From Morinoia aosen (lineage: Eukaryota; Arthropoda; Malacostraca; Amphipoda; Talitridae): DNA of 64,000 bases. Position numbers and translations under genes: made by a program. Below are positions 13,185 through 27,072 of the stretch, piece by piece. How positions within the stretch are numbered: position 1 is the first letter of the stretch; every line of letters starts with the position of its first letter. The stretch lies in assembly GCA_030386875.1 (NCBI GenBank), contig CM059560.1, positions 44,744,757-44,808,756 of the forward strand, given 5' to 3'. The notes under the pieces were generated by a model. The model searched no databases and had not been told where the DNA came from. It worked only from the letters and a program-made list of their open reading frames with translations.

Positions 13185-14688
13185 GAAATATTTCCTGTAC
13201 TCCTTTGTGCGCTGTAGAGATACCTTCTGTACTCCTTTGTGCGCTGTAGAGATACCTTTTGTACTCCTTTGTGCGCTGTAGAGATACCTTCTGTACTCCT
13301 TTGTGCGCTGTAGAGATACCTTCTGTACTCCTTCGTGCGCTGTAGAGATACCTTCTGTACTCCTTTGTACGCTGTAGAGATACCTTCTGTACTCCTTTGT
13401 GCGCTGTACAGATACCTTCTGTACTCCTTTGTACGCTGTAGAGATACCTCGTGTACTCCTTTGTACGTTCTAGAGATATTTCCTGTACTCCTTTGTGCGC
13501 TGTAGAGATACCTTCTGTACTCCTTTGTGCGCTGTAGAGATACCTTCTGTACTCCTTTGTACGCTGTAGAGATACCTCGTGTACTCCTTTGTACGTTCTA
13601 GAGATATTTCCTGTACTCCTTTGTGCGCTGTAGAGAAACCTTCTGTACTCCTTTGTGCGCTGTAGAGACACCTTCTGTACTCCTTTGTGCGCTGTAGAGA
13701 TACCTTCTGTACTCCTTTGTGCGCTGTAGAGATACCTTCTTTACTCCTTTGTACCCTGCAGAGATACCTTCTGTACTCCTTTGTGCGCTGTAGAGATACC
13801 TTCTGTACTCCTTTGTACGCTGTAGAGATACCTCGTGTACTCCTTTGTACGTTCTAGAGATATTTCCTGTACTCCTTTGTGCGCTGTAGAGATACCTTCT
13901 GTACTCCTTTGTGCGCTGTAGAGATACCTTCTGTACTCCTTTGTGCGCTGTAGAGATACCTTCTGTACTCCTTTGTACGCTGTAGAGATACCTTCTGTAC
14001 TCCTTTGTGCGCTGTAGAGATACCTTCTGTACTCCTTTGTACGCTGTAGAGATACCTCGTGTACTCCTTTGTACGTTCTAGAGATATTTCCTGTACTCCT
14101 TTGTGCGCTGTAGAGATACCTTCTGTACTCCTTTGTGCGCTGTAGAGATACCTTCTGTACTCCTTTGTGCGCTGTAGAGATACCTTCTGTACTCCTTTGT
14201 GCGCGGTAGAGATACCTTCTGTAATCCTTTGTGCGCTGTAGAGATACCTTCTGTACTTCTTTGTGCGCTGTAGAGATACCTCGTGTACTCCTTTGTACGC
14301 TGTAGAGATACCTTCTGTACTCCTTTGTACGCTGTAGAGATACCTCGTGTACTCCTTTGTGTGCTGTAGAGATACCTTATGTACTCCTTTGTACGCTGTA
14401 GAGATACCTCGTGTACTCCTTTGTACGTTCTAGAGATATTTCCTGTACTCCTTTGTGCGCTGTAGAGATACCTTCTGTACTCCTTTGTGCGCTTTAGAGA
14501 TACCTTCTGTACTCCTTTGTGCGCTGTAGAGATACCTTCTGTACTCCTTTGTGCGCTGTAGAGATACCTTCTGTACTCCTTTGTGCGCTGTAGAGATACC
14601 TTCTGTACTCCTTTGTGCGCTGTAGAGATACCTTCTGTACTCCTTTGTACGCTGTAGAGATACCTCGTGTACTCCTTTGTACGTTCTA
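13185..14688. repeat. 47-unit segment present only in the alpha block
   Basis: This 1504-bp segment is bounded by two TCTAGAAATA variants, at 13181 and 14685. In the beta block only one such variant exists, at 34781: everything to its left matches alpha at offset 21600, and everything to its right matches at 20096. The difference is exactly 1504 bp. The segment carries a CTGCAG unit and its GCGCGGTA partner. Confidence 0.82.
13729..13760. repeat. CTGCAG-bearing unit 5
   Basis: CTGCAG at 13756; linked GCGCGGTA at 14204 (448 bp). It lies inside the 47-unit segment that is absent from the beta block. Confidence 0.9.
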
Positions 14689-17600
14689 GAAATATTTCCT
14701 GTACTCCTTTGTGCGCTGTAGAGATACCTTCTGTACTCCTTTGTGCGCTGTAGAGATACCTTCTGTACTCCTTTGTGCGCTGTAGAGATACCTTCTGTAC
14801 TCCTTTGTGCGCTGTAGAGATACCTTCTGTACTCTTTTGTACGCTGTTGAGATACCTTCTGTACTCCTTTGTGCGCTGTAGAGATACCTTCTGTACTCCT
14901 TTGTACGCTGTAGAGATACCTCGTGTACTCCTTTGTACGTTCTAGAGATATTTCCTGAACTCCTTTGTGCGCTGTAGAGATACCTTCTGTACTCGTTTGT
15001 GCGCTGTAGAGATACCTTCTGTACTCCTTTGTGCGCTGTAGAGATACCTTCTGTACTCCTTTGTACGCTGTAGAGATACCTTCTGTACTCCTTTGTGCGC
15101 TGTAGAGATACCTTCTGTACTCCTTTGTGCGCTGTAGAGATACCTTCTGTACTCCTTTGTACGCTGTAGAGATACCTCGTGTACTCCTTTGTACGTTCTA
15201 GAGATATTTCCTGTACTCCTTTGTGCGCTGTAGAGATACCTTCTGTACAACTTTGTGCGCTGTAGAGATACCTTCTGTACTCCTTTGTGCGCTGTAGAGA
15301 TACCTTCTGTACTCCTTTGTACGCTGTAGAGATACCTTCTGTACTCCTTTGTGCGCTGTAGAGATACCTTCTGTACTCCTTTGTACGCTGTAGAGATACC
15401 TTCTGTACTCCTTTGTACGCTGTAGAGATACCTCGTGTACTCCTTTGTACGTTCTAGAGATATTTCCTGTACTCCTTTGTGCGCTGTAGAGATACCTTCT
15501 GTACTCCTTTGTGCGCTGTAGAGATACCTTCTGTACTCCTTTGTGCGCTGTAGAGATACCTTCTGTACTCCTTTGTACGCTGTAGAGATACCTTCTGTAC
15601 TCCTTTGTGCGCTGTAGAGATACCTTCTGTACTCATTTGTACGCTGTAGAGATACCTTCTGTACTCCTTTGTACGCTGTAGAGATACCTCGTGTACTCCT
15701 TTGTACGTTCTAGAGATATTTCCTGTACTCCTTTGTGCGCTGTAGGGATACCTTCTGTACTCCTTTGTGCGCTGTAGAGATACCTTCTGTACTCCTTTGT
15801 GCGCTGTAGAGATACCTTCTGTACTCCTTTGTGCGCTGTAGAGATACCTTCTGTACTCCTTTGTGCGCTGTAGAGATACCTTCTGTACTCCTTTGTGCGC
15901 TGTAGAGATACCTCGTGTACTCCTTTGTACGCTGTAGAGATACCTTCTGTACTCCTTTGTACGCTGTCTAGATACCTCGTGTACTCCTTTGTGCGCTGTA
16001 GAGATACCTTCTGTACTCCTTTGTACGCTGTAGAGATACCTCGTGTACTCCTTTGTACGTTTTAGAGATATTTCCTGTACTCCTTTTGGCGCTGTAGAGA
16101 TACCTTCTGTACTCCTTTGTGCGCCGTAGAGATACCTTCTGTACTCCTTTGTGCGCTGTAGAGATACCTTCTGTACTCCTTTGTGCGCTGTAGAGATACC
16201 TTCTGTACTCCTTTGTGCGCTGTAGAGATACCTTCTGTACTCCTTTGTGCGCTGTAGAGATACCTTCTGTACTCCTTTGTGCGCTGTAGAGATACCTTCT
16301 GTACTCCTTTGTGCGCTGTAGAGATACCTTCTGTACTCCTTTGTGCGCTGTAGAGATACCTCGTGTACTCCTTTGTACGCTGTAGAGATACCTTCTGTAC
16401 TCCTTTGTGCGCTGTAGAGATACCTTCTGTACTCCTTTGTACGCTGTAGAGATACCTCGTGTACTCCTTTGTACGTTCTAGAGATATTTCCTGTACTCCT
16501 TTGTGCGCTGTAGAGATACCTTCTGTACTCCTTTGTGCGCTGTAGAGATACCTTCTGTACTCCTTTGTGCGCTGTAGAGATACCTTCTGTACTCCTTTGT
16601 GCGCTGTAGAGATACCTTCTGTACTCCTTTGTGCGCTGTAGAGATACCTCGTGTACTCCTTTGTACGCTGTAGAGATACCTTCTGTACTCCTTTGTACGC
16701 TGTAGAGATACCTCGTGTACTCCTTTGTGTGCTGTAGAGATCCCTTCTGTACTCCTTTGTACGCTGTAGAGATACCTCGTGTACTCCTTTGTGCGCTGTA
16801 GAGATACCTTCTGTACTCCTTTGTACGCTGTAGAGATACCTCGTGTACTCCTTTGTACGTTCTAGAGATATTTTCTGTACTTCTTTGTGCGCTGTAGAGA
16901 TACCTTCTGTACTCCTTTGTGCGCTGTAGAGATACCTTCTGTACTCCTTTGTGCGCTGTAGAGATACCTTCTGTACTCCTTTGTGCGCTGTAGAGATACC
17001 TTCTGTACTCCTTTGTGCGCTGTAGAGATACCTTCTGTACTCCTTTGGGCGCTGTAGAGATACCATCTGTACTCCTTTGTGCGCTGTAGAGATACCTTCT
17101 GTACTCCTTTGTGCGCTGTAGAGATACCTTCTGTACTCCTTTGTGCGCTGTAGAGATACCTCGTGTACTCCTTTGTACGCTGTAGAGATACCTTCTGTAC
17201 TCCTTTGTACGCTGTAGAGATACCTCGTGTACTCCTTTGTACGTTCTAGAGATATTTCCTGTACTCCTTTGTGCGCTGTAGAGATACCTTCTGTACTCCT
17301 TTGTGCGCTGTAGAGATACCTTCTGTACTCCTTTGTGCGTTGTAGAGATACCTTCTGTACTCCTTTGTGCGCTGTAGAGATACCTCGTGTACTCCTTTGT
17401 GCGCTGTAGAGATACCTTCTGTACTCCTTTGTGCGCTGTAGAGATACCTTCTGTACTCCTTTGTGCGCTGTAGAGATACCTTCTGTACTTCTTAGTGCGC
17501 TGTAGAGATACCTTCTGTACTCCTTTGTGCGCTGTAGAGATACCTTCTGTACTCCTTTGTGCGCTGTAGAGATACCTTCTGTACTCCTTTGTGCGCTGTA

Positions 17601-18240
17601 GAGATACCTCGTGTACTCCTTTGTACGCTGTAGAGATACCTTCTGTACTCCTTTGTACGCTGTAGAGATACCTCGTGTACTCCTTTGTACGTTCTAGAGA
17701 TATTTCCTGTACTCCTTTGTGCGCTGTAGAGATACCTTCTGTACTCCTTTGTGCGCTGTAGAGATACCTTCTGTACTCCTTTGTGCGCTGTAGAGATACC
17801 TTCTGTACTCCTTTGTGCGCTGTAGAGATACCTCGTGTACTCCTTTGTACGCTGTAGAGATACCTTCTGTACTCCTTTGTGCGCTGTAGAGATACCTTCT
17901 GTACTCCTTTGTGCGCTGTAGAGATACCTTCTGTACTCCTTTGTGCGCTGTAGAGATACCTTCCGTACTCCTTTGTGCGCTGTAGAGATACCTTCTTTAC
18001 TCCTTTGTACGCTGTAGAGATACCTTCTGTACTGCTTTGTACGCTGTAGAGATACCTCGTGTACTCCTTTGTACGTTCTAGAGAAATTTCCTGTACTTCT
18101 TCGTGCGCTGTAGAGATACCTTCTGTACTCCTTTGTGCGCTGTAGGGATACCTTCTGTACTCCTTTGTACGCTGTAGAGATACCTCGTGTACTCCTTTGT
18201 ACGTTCTAGAGATATTTCCTGTACTCCTTTGTGCGCTGTA

Positions 18241-18464
18241 AAGATACCTTCTGTACTCCTTTGTGCGCTATAGAGATACCTTCTGTACTCCTTTGTGCGC
18301 TGTACAGATACTTTCTGTACTCCTTTGTGCGCTGTAGAGATACCTTCCGTACTCCTTTGTGCGCTGTAGAGATACCTTCTGTACTCCTTTGTGCGCTGTA
18401 GAGATACCTCGTGTACTCCTTTGTACGCTGTAGAGATACTTTCTGTACTCCTTTGTACGCCGTA
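18241..18464. repeat. AAGA-CAGA-GCCG variant module, copy 4
   Basis: AAGA at 18241, CAGA near 18305 and GCCGTA at 18459. This copy has extra substitutions (CTATAGAG near 18268, ACTTTCTG near 18310, CTTCCG near 18346) and looks older or less homogenised. Confidence 0.83.
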
Positions 18465-19136
18465 GAGATACCTCGTGTACTCCTTTGTGCGCTGTAGAGA
18501 TACCTTCTGTACTCCTTTGTACGCTGTAGAGATACCTCGTGTACTCCTTTGTTCGTTCTAGAGATATTTCCTGTACTCCTTTGTGCGCTGTAGAGATACC
18601 TTCTGTACTCCTTTGTGCGCTGTAGAGATACCTTCTGTACTCCTTTGTGCGCTGTAGAGATACCTTCTGTACTCCTTTGTACGCTGTAGAGATACCTTCT
18701 GTACTCCTTTGTGCGCTGTAGAGATACCTTCTGTACTCCTTTGTACGATGTAGAGATACCTCGTGTACTCCTTTGTACGTTCTAGAGATATTTCCTGTAC
18801 TCCTTTGTGCGCTGTAGAGATACCTTCTGTACTCCTTTGTGCGCTGTAGAGATACCTTCTGTACTCCTTTGTGCGCTGTAGAGATACCTTCTGTACTCCT
18901 TTGTACGCTGTAGAGATACCTTCTGTACTCCTTTGTGCGTTGTAGTGATACCTTCTGTACTCCTTTGTACGCTGTAGAGATACCTCGTGTACTCCTTTGT
19001 ACGTTCTAGAGATATTTCCTGTACTCCTTTGTGCGCTGTAGAGATACCTTCTGTACTCCTTTGTGCGCTGTAGAGACACCTTCTGTACTCCTTTGTGCGC
19101 TGTAGAGATACCTTCTGTACTCCTTTGTGCACTGTA

Positions 19137-19168
19137 GAGATACCTTCTGTACTCCTTTGTACCCTGCA
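19137..19168. repeat. CTGCAG-bearing unit 6
   Basis: CTGCAG at 19164, preceded by a GAGACACC unit. No GCGCGGTA unit follows; a GGTCGCTG variant lies at about 19383 instead. Confidence 0.9.
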
Positions 19169-20224
19169 GAGATACCTTCTGTACTCCTTTGTGCGCTGTA
19201 GAGATACCTTCTGTACTCCTATGTACGCTGTAGAGATACCTCGTGTACTCCTTTGTACGTTCTAGAGATATTTCCTGTACTCCTTTGTGCGCTGTAGAGA
19301 TACCTTCTGTACTCCTTTGTGCGCTGTAGAGATACCTTCTGTACTCCTTTGTGCGCTGTAGAGATACCTTCTGTACTCCTTTGGTCGCTGTAGAGATACC
19401 TTCTGTACTCCTTTGTGCGCTGTAGAGATACCTTCTGTACTCCTTTGTGCGCTGTAGAGATACCTTCTGTACTCCTTTGTGCGCTGTAGAGATACCTTCT
19501 GTACTCCTTTGTGCGCTGTAGAGATACCTTCTGTACTCCTTTGTGCGCTGTAGAGATACCTTCTGTACTCCTTTGTGCGCTGTAGAGATACCTTCTGTAC
19601 TCCTTTGTGCGCTGTAGAGATACCTTCTGTACTCCTTTGTGCGCTGTAGAGATACCTTCTGAACTCCTTTGTGCGCTGTAGAGATACCTTCTGTACTCCT
19701 TTGTGCGCTGTAGAGATACCTCGTGAACTCCTTTGTACGCTGTAGAGATACCTTCTGTACTCCTTTGTACGTTGTAGAGATATTTCCTGTACTCCTTTGT
19801 GCGCTGTAGAGATACCTTCTGTACTCCTTTGTGCGCTGTAGAGATACCTTCTGTACTCCTTTGTGCGCTGTAGAGATACCTTCTGTACTCCTTTGTGCGC
19901 TGTAGAGATACCTTCTGTACTCCTTTGTGCGCTGTAGAGATACCTTCTGTACTCCTTTGTGCGCTGTAGAGATACCTTCTGTACTCCTTTGTGCGCTGTA
20001 GAGATACCTTCTGTACTCCTTTGTACGCTGTAGAGATACCTTCTGTTCTCCTTTGTTCGCTGTAGAGATACCTTCTGTACTCCTTTGTACGCTGTAGAGA
20101 TACCTCGTGTACTCCTTTGTACGTTCTACAGATATTTCCTGTACTCCTTTGTGCGCTGTAGAGATACCTTCTGTACTCCTTTGTGCGCTGTAGAGATACC
20201 TTCTGTACTCCTTTGTGCGCTGTA

Positions 20225-22464
20225 GAGATACCTTCTGTACTCCTTTGTACGCTGTAGAGATACCTTCTGTACTCCTTTGTGCGCTGTAGAGATACCTTCT
20301 GTACTCATTTGTGCGCTGTAGAGATACCTTCTGTACTCCTTTGTACGCTGTAGAGATACCTCGTGTACTCCTTTGTACGTTCTAGAGATATTTCCTGTAC
20401 TCCTTTGTGTGCTGTAGAGATACCTTCTGTACTCCTTTGTGCGCTGTAGAGATACCTTCTGTACTCCTTTGTGCGCTGTAGAGATACCTTCTGTACTCCT
20501 TTGTACGCTGTAGAGATACCTTCTGTACTCCTTTGTACGTTCTAGATATATTTCCTGTACTCCTTTGTGCGCTGTAGAGATACCTTCTGTACTCCTTTGT
20601 ACGCTGTAGAGATACCTCGTGTACTCCTTTGTACGTTCTAGAGATATTTCCTGTACTCCTTTGTGTGCTGTAGAGATACCTTCTGTACTCCTTTGTGCGC
20701 TGTAGAGATACCTTCTGTACTCCTTTGTGCGCTGTAGAGATACCTTCTGTACTCCTTTGTACGCTGTAGAGATACCTTCTGTACTCCTTTGTACGTTCTA
20801 GATATATTTCCTGTACTCCTTTGTGCGCTGTAGAGATACCTTCTGTACTCCTTTGTACGCTGTAGAGATACCTCGTGTACTCCTTTGTACGTTCTAGAGA
20901 TATTTCCTGTACTCCTTTGTGCGCTGTAGAGATACCTTCTGTACTCCTTTGTGTGCTGTAGAGATACCTTCTGTACTCCTTTGTGCGCTGTAGAGATACC
21001 TTCTGTACTCCTTTGTACGCTGTAGAGATACCTCGTGTACTCCTTTGTACGTTCTAGAGATATTTCCTGTACTCCTTTGTGCGCTGTAGAGATTCCTTCT
21101 GTACTCCTTTGTGCGCTGTAGAGATACCTTCTGTACTCCTTTGTGCGCTGTAGAGATACCTTCTGTACTCCTTTGTACGCTGTAGAGATACCTTCTGTAC
21201 TCCTTTGTGCGCTGTAGAGATACCTTCTGTACTCTTTTGTACGCTGTAGAGATACCTCGTGTACTCCTTTGTACGTTCTAGAGATATTTCCTGTACTCCT
21301 TTGTGCGCTGTAGAGATACCTTCTGTACTCCTTTGTGCGCTGTAGAAATACCTTCTGTACTCCTTTGTGCGCTGTAGAGATTCCTTCTGTACTCCTTTGT
21401 ACGCTGTAGAGATACATTCTGTACTCCTTTGTGCGCTGTAGAGATACCTTCTGTACTCCTTTGTACGCTGTAGAGATACCTCGTGTACTCCTTTGTACGT
21501 TCTAGAGATATTTCCTGTACTCCTTTGTGCGCTTTAGAGATACCTTCTGTACTCCTTTGTGCGCTGTAGAGATACCTTCTGTACTCCTTTGTGCGCTGTA
21601 GAGATACCTTCTGTACTCCTTTGTACGCTGTAGAGATACCTTCTGTACTCCTTTGTGCGCTGTAGAGATACCTTCTGTACTCCTTTGTACGCTGTAGAGA
21701 TACCTCGTGTACTCCTTTTTACGTTCTAGAGATATTTCCTGTACTCCTTTGTGCGCTGTAGAGATACCTTCTGTACTCCTTTGTTCGCTGTAGAGATACC
21801 TTCTGTACTCCTTTGTGCGCTGTAGAGATACCTTCTGTACTCCTTTGTGCGCTGTAGAGATACCTTCTGTACTCCTTTGTGCGCTGTGGAGATACCTTCT
21901 GTACTCCTTTTTGCGCTGTAGAGATACCTTCTCTACTCCTTTGTGCGCTGTAGAGATACCTTCTGTACTCCTTTGTGCGCTGTAGAGATACCTTCTGTAC
22001 TCCTTTGTGCGATGTAGAGATACCTTCTGTACTCCTTTGTGCGCTGTAGAGATACCTTCTGTACTCCTTTGTGCGCTGTAGAGATACCTTCTGTACTCCT
22101 TTGTGCGCTGTAGAGATACCTTCTGTACTCCTTTGTGCGCTGTAGAGATACCTTCTGTACTCCTTTGTGCGCTGTAGAGATACCTCGTGTACTCCTTTGT
22201 ACGCTGTAGAGATACCTTCTGTACTCCTTTGTACGTTGTAGAGATATTTCCTGTACTCCTTTGTGCGCTGTAGAGATACCTTCTGTACTCCTTTGTGCGC
22301 TGTAGAGATACCTTCTGTACTCCTTTGTGCGCTGTAGAGATACCTTCTGTACTCCTTTGTGCGCTGTAGAGATACCTTCTGTACTCCTTTGTGCGCTGTA
22401 GAGATACCTTCTGTACTCCTTTGCGCGCTGTAGAGATACCTTCTGTACTTCTTTGTGCGCTGTA
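20225..22464. repeat. 70-unit tandem duplication, copy 1
   Basis: The sequence from about 20211 to 22520 reappears 2240 bp downstream. All lines compared are identical, including rare variants such as GTGTGCTG near 20953, GAGATTCC near 21091, ACTCTTTTG near 21231, GTAGAAATA near 21345, TACATTCTG near 21413 and CTCTACTCC near 21931. Identity stops at 20210 on the left. Several TCTAGATATA variants mark this region. Confidence 0.93.
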
Positions 22465-24704
22465 GAGATACCTTCTGTACTCCTTTGTACGCTGTAGAGA
22501 TACCTTCTGTACTCCTTTGTGCGCTGTAGAGATACCTTCTGTACTCATTTGTGCGCTGTAGAGATACCTTCTGTACTCCTTTGTACGCTGTAGAGATACC
22601 TCGTGTACTCCTTTGTACGTTCTAGAGATATTTCCTGTACTCCTTTGTGTGCTGTAGAGATACCTTCTGTACTCCTTTGTGCGCTGTAGAGATACCTTCT
22701 GTACTCCTTTGTGCGCTGTAGAGATACCTTCTGTACTCCTTTGTACGCTGTAGAGATACCTTCTGTACTCCTTTGTACGTTCTAGATATATTTCCTGTAC
22801 TCCTTTGTGCGCTGTAGAGATACCTTCTGTACTCCTTTGTACGCTGTAGAGATACCTCGTGTACTCCTTTGTACGTTCTAGAGATATTTCCTGTACTCCT
22901 TTGTGTGCTGTAGAGATACCTTCTGTACTCCTTTGTGCGCTGTAGAGATACCTTCTGTACTCCTTTGTGCGCTGTAGAGATACCTTCTGTACTCCTTTGT
23001 ACGCTGTAGAGATACCTTCTGTACTCCTTTGTACGTTCTAGATATATTTCCTGTACTCCTTTGTGCGCTGTAGAGATACCTTCTGTACTCCTTTGTACGC
23101 TGTAGAGATACCTCGTGTACTCCTTTGTACGTTCTAGAGATATTTCCTGTACTCCTTTGTGCGCTGTAGAGATACCTTCTGTACTCCTTTGTGTGCTGTA
23201 GAGATACCTTCTGTACTCCTTTGTGCGCTGTAGAGATACCTTCTGTACTCCTTTGTACGCTGTAGAGATACCTCGTGTACTCCTTTGTACGTTCTAGAGA
23301 TATTTCCTGTACTCCTTTGTGCGCTGTAGAGATTCCTTCTGTACTCCTTTGTGCGCTGTAGAGATACCTTCTGTACTCCTTTGTGCGCTGTAGAGATACC
23401 TTCTGTACTCCTTTGTACGCTGTAGAGATACCTTCTGTACTCCTTTGTGCGCTGTAGAGATACCTTCTGTACTCTTTTGTACGCTGTAGAGATACCTCGT
23501 GTACTCCTTTGTACGTTCTAGAGATATTTCCTGTACTCCTTTGTGCGCTGTAGAGATACCTTCTGTACTCCTTTGTGCGCTGTAGAAATACCTTCTGTAC
23601 TCCTTTGTGCGCTGTAGAGATTCCTTCTGTACTCCTTTGTACGCTGTAGAGATACATTCTGTACTCCTTTGTGCGCTGTAGAGATACCTTCTGTACTCCT
23701 TTGTACGCTGTAGAGATACCTCGTGTACTCCTTTGTACGTTCTAGAGATATTTCCTGTACTCCTTTGTGCGCTTTAGAGATACCTTCTGTACTCCTTTGT
23801 GCGCTGTAGAGATACCTTCTGTACTCCTTTGTGCGCTGTAGAGATACCTTCTGTACTCCTTTGTACGCTGTAGAGATACCTTCTGTACTCCTTTGTGCGC
23901 TGTAGAGATACCTTCTGTACTCCTTTGTACGCTGTAGAGATACCTCGTGTACTCCTTTTTACGTTCTAGAGATATTTCCTGTACTCCTTTGTGCGCTGTA
24001 GAGATACCTTCTGTACTCCTTTGTTCGCTGTAGAGATACCTTCTGTACTCCTTTGTGCGCTGTAGAGATACCTTCTGTACTCCTTTGTGCGCTGTAGAGA
24101 TACCTTCTGTACTCCTTTGTGCGCTGTGGAGATACCTTCTGTACTCCTTTTTGCGCTGTAGAGATACCTTCTCTACTCCTTTGTGCGCTGTAGAGATACC
24201 TTCTGTACTCCTTTGTGCGCTGTAGAGATACCTTCTGTACTCCTTTGTGCGATGTAGAGATACCTTCTGTACTCCTTTGTGCGCTGTAGAGATACCTTCT
24301 GTACTCCTTTGTGCGCTGTAGAGATACCTTCTGTACTCCTTTGTGCGCTGTAGAGATACCTTCTGTACTCCTTTGTGCGCTGTAGAGATACCTTCTGTAC
24401 TCCTTTGTGCGCTGTAGAGATACCTCGTGTACTCCTTTGTACGCTGTAGAGATACCTTCTGTACTCCTTTGTACGTTGTAGAGATATTTCCTGTACTCCT
24501 TTGTGCGCTGTAGAGATACCTTCTGTACTCCTTTGTGCGCTGTAGAGATACCTTCTGTACTCCTTTGTGCGCTGTAGAGATACCTTCTGTACTCCTTTGT
24601 GCGCTGTAGAGATACCTTCTGTACTCCTTTGTGCGCTGTAGAGATACCTTCTGTACTCCTTTGCGCGCTGTAGAGATACCTTCTGTACTTCTTTGTGCGC
24701 TGTA
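22465..24704. repeat. 70-unit tandem duplication, copy 2
   Basis: Second copy of the 2240-bp block, with the shared sequence running on to about 24760, where TTCGCTG replaces GCGCTG. Identity across more than 2.3 kb of a sequence family with frequent private variants makes this the most recent duplication in the window, if it is not an assembly error. Confidence 0.93.
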
Positions 24705-27072
24705 GAGATACCTTCTGTACTCCTTTGTACGCTGTAGAGATACCTTCTGTACTCCTTTGTTCGCTGTAGAGATACCTTCTGTACTCCTTTGTACGCTGTA
24801 GAGATACCTTCTCTACTCCTTTGTACGCTGTAGAGATACCTCGTGTACTCCTTTGTACGTTCTAGAGATATTTCCTGTACTCCTTTGTGCGCTGTAGAGA
24901 TACCTTCTGTACTCCTTTGTGCGCTGTAGAGATACCTTCTGTACTCCTTTGTGCGCTGTAGAGATACCTTCTGTACTCCTTTGTACGCTGTAGAGATACC
25001 TTCTGTACTCCTTTGTACGTTCTAGATATATTTCCTGTACTCCTTTGTGCGCTGTAGAGATACCTTCTGTACTCCTTTGTACGCTGTAGAGATACCTCGT
25101 GTACTCCTTTGTACGTTCTAGAGATATTTCCTGTACTCCTTTGTGCGCTGTAGAGATACCTTCTGTACTCCTTTGTACGCTGTCGAGATACCTTCTGTAC
25201 TCCTTTGTGCGCTGTAGAGATACCTTCTGTACTCTTTTGTACGCTGTAGAGATACCTCGTGTACTCCTTTGTACGTTCTAGAGATATTTCCTGTACTCCT
25301 TTTTGCGCTGTAGAGATACCTTCTGTACTCCTTTGTGCGCTTTAGAGATACCTTCTGTACTCCTTTGTGCGCTGTAGAGATACCTTCTGTACTCCTTTGT
25401 ACGCTGTAGAGATACCTTCTGTACTCCTTTGTGCGCTGTAGAGATACCTTCTGTACTCCTTTGTACGCTGTAGAGATACCTCGTGTACTCCTTTGTACGT
25501 TCTAGAGATATTTCCTGTACTCCTTTGTGCGCTTTAGAGATACCTTCTGTACTCCTTTGTGCGCTGTAGAGATACCTTCTGTACTCCTTTGTGCGCTGTA
25601 GAGATACCTTCTGTACTCCTTTTTACGCTGTAGAGATACCTTCTGTACTCCTTTGTGCGCTGTAGAGATACCGTCTGTACCCCTTTGTACGCTGTAGAGA
25701 TACCTCGTGTACTCCTTTGTACGTTCTAGAGATATTTCCTGTACTCCTTTGTGCGCTGTAGAGATACCTTCTGTACTCCTTTGTGCGCTGTAGAGATACC
25801 TTCTGTACTCCTTTGTGCGCTGTAGAGATACCTTCTGTACTCCTTTGTGCGCTGTAAAGATACCTTCTGTACTCCTTTGTACGTTCTGGAGATATTTCCT
25901 GTACTCCTTTGTGCGCTGTAGAGATACCTTCTGTACTCCTTTGTACGCTGTAGAGATACCTCGTGTACTCCTTTGTACGTTCTAGAGATATTTCCTGTAC
26001 TCCTTTGTGCGCTGTAGAGATACCTTCTGTACTCCTTTGTGCGCTGTAGAGATACCTTCTGTACTCCTTTGTGCGCTGTAGAGATACCTTCTGTACTCCT
26101 TTGTACGCTGGAGAGATACCTCGTGTACTCCTTTGTACGTTCTAGAGATATTTCCTGTACTCCTTTGTGCGCTGTAGAGATACCTTCTGTACTCCTTTGT
26201 GCGCTGTAGAGATACCTTCTGTACTCCTTTGTGCGCTGTAGAGATACCTTCTGTACTCCTTTGTACGCTGTAGAGATACCTTCTGTACTCCTTTGTTCGC
26301 TGTAGAGATACCTTCTGTACTCCTTTGTACGCTGTAGAGATACCTCGTGTACTCCTTTGTACGTTCTAGAGATATTTCCTGTACTCCTTTGTGCGCTGTA
26401 GAGATACCTTCTGTACTCCTTTGTGCGCTGTAGAGATACCTTCTGTACTCCTTTGTGCGCTGTAGAGATACCTTCTGTACTCCTTTGTACGCTGTAGAGA
26501 TACCTTCTGTACTCCTTTGTGCGCTGTAGAGATACCTTCTGTACTCCTTTGTACGCTGTAGAGATACCTCGTGTACTCCTTTGTACGTTCTAGAGATATT
26601 TCCTGTACTCCTTTGTGCGCTGTAGAGATACCTTCTGTACTCCTTTGTGCGCTGTAGAGATACCTTCTGTACTCCTTTGTGCGCTGTAGAGATACCTTCT
26701 GTACTCTTTTGTACGCTGTAGAGATACCTTCTGTACTCCTTTGTGCGCTGTAGAGATACCTTCTGTACTCCTTTGTACGCTGTAGAGATACCTCGTGTAC
26801 TTCTTTGTACGTTCTAGAGAAATTTCCTGTACTCCCTTGTGCGCTGTAGAGATACCTTCTGTACTCCTTTGTACGCTGTAGAGATACCTTCTGTACTCCT
26901 TTGTACGCTGTAGAGATACCTCGTGTACTCCTTTGTACGTTCTAGAGAAATTTCCTGTACTCCTTTGTGCACTGTAGAGATACCTTCTGTACTCCTTTGT
27001 ACGCTGTAGAGATACCTCGTGTACTCCTTTGTACGTTCTAGAGATATTTCCTGTACTCCATTGTGCGCTGTA

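Larger units (their letters stand above)
14689..20200. repeat. Alpha block, right part
   Basis: It corresponds to the beta block with offsets that shift by whole units: 628 units for CTGAACTCC 14958/35054 and ACAACTTTG 15249/35345; 635 units for GTAGGGATA 15741/36061, CCATCTG 17063/37383, GCGTTGTAG 17337/37657 and CTTAGTG 17491/37811; 643 units for ACTGCTTTG 18031/38607 and AAGA 18241/38817; and 635 again for CTGCAG 19164/39484. The shifts mark gains and losses of 7-8 units since the copies separated. Confidence 0.83.

Noticed and set aside
13177..13196. Heat-shock-element-like GTTCTAGAAAT at the TCTAGAAATA variant (also 14685, 34781, 41469)
   Set aside because: Only two of the usual three or more inverted NGAAN blocks are present, and the common form GTTCTAGAGAT has one of them mismatched; it is explained as a point variant of the C'-D junction.
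16062..17066. Minus-strand frame of 334 codons, and the similar one at 36340-37386
   Set aside because: Their similarity comes from block duplication of satellite DNA, not from a conserved gene; starts and ends depend on point variants.
25099..25281. Plus-strand frame of 60 codons (also at 38379-38561 and 44811-44993)
   Set aside because: The + strand normally has a TAG once per 96 bp in each frame. These survive only because a variant (TGTCGAG, or GTTCGAG) removes one stop.
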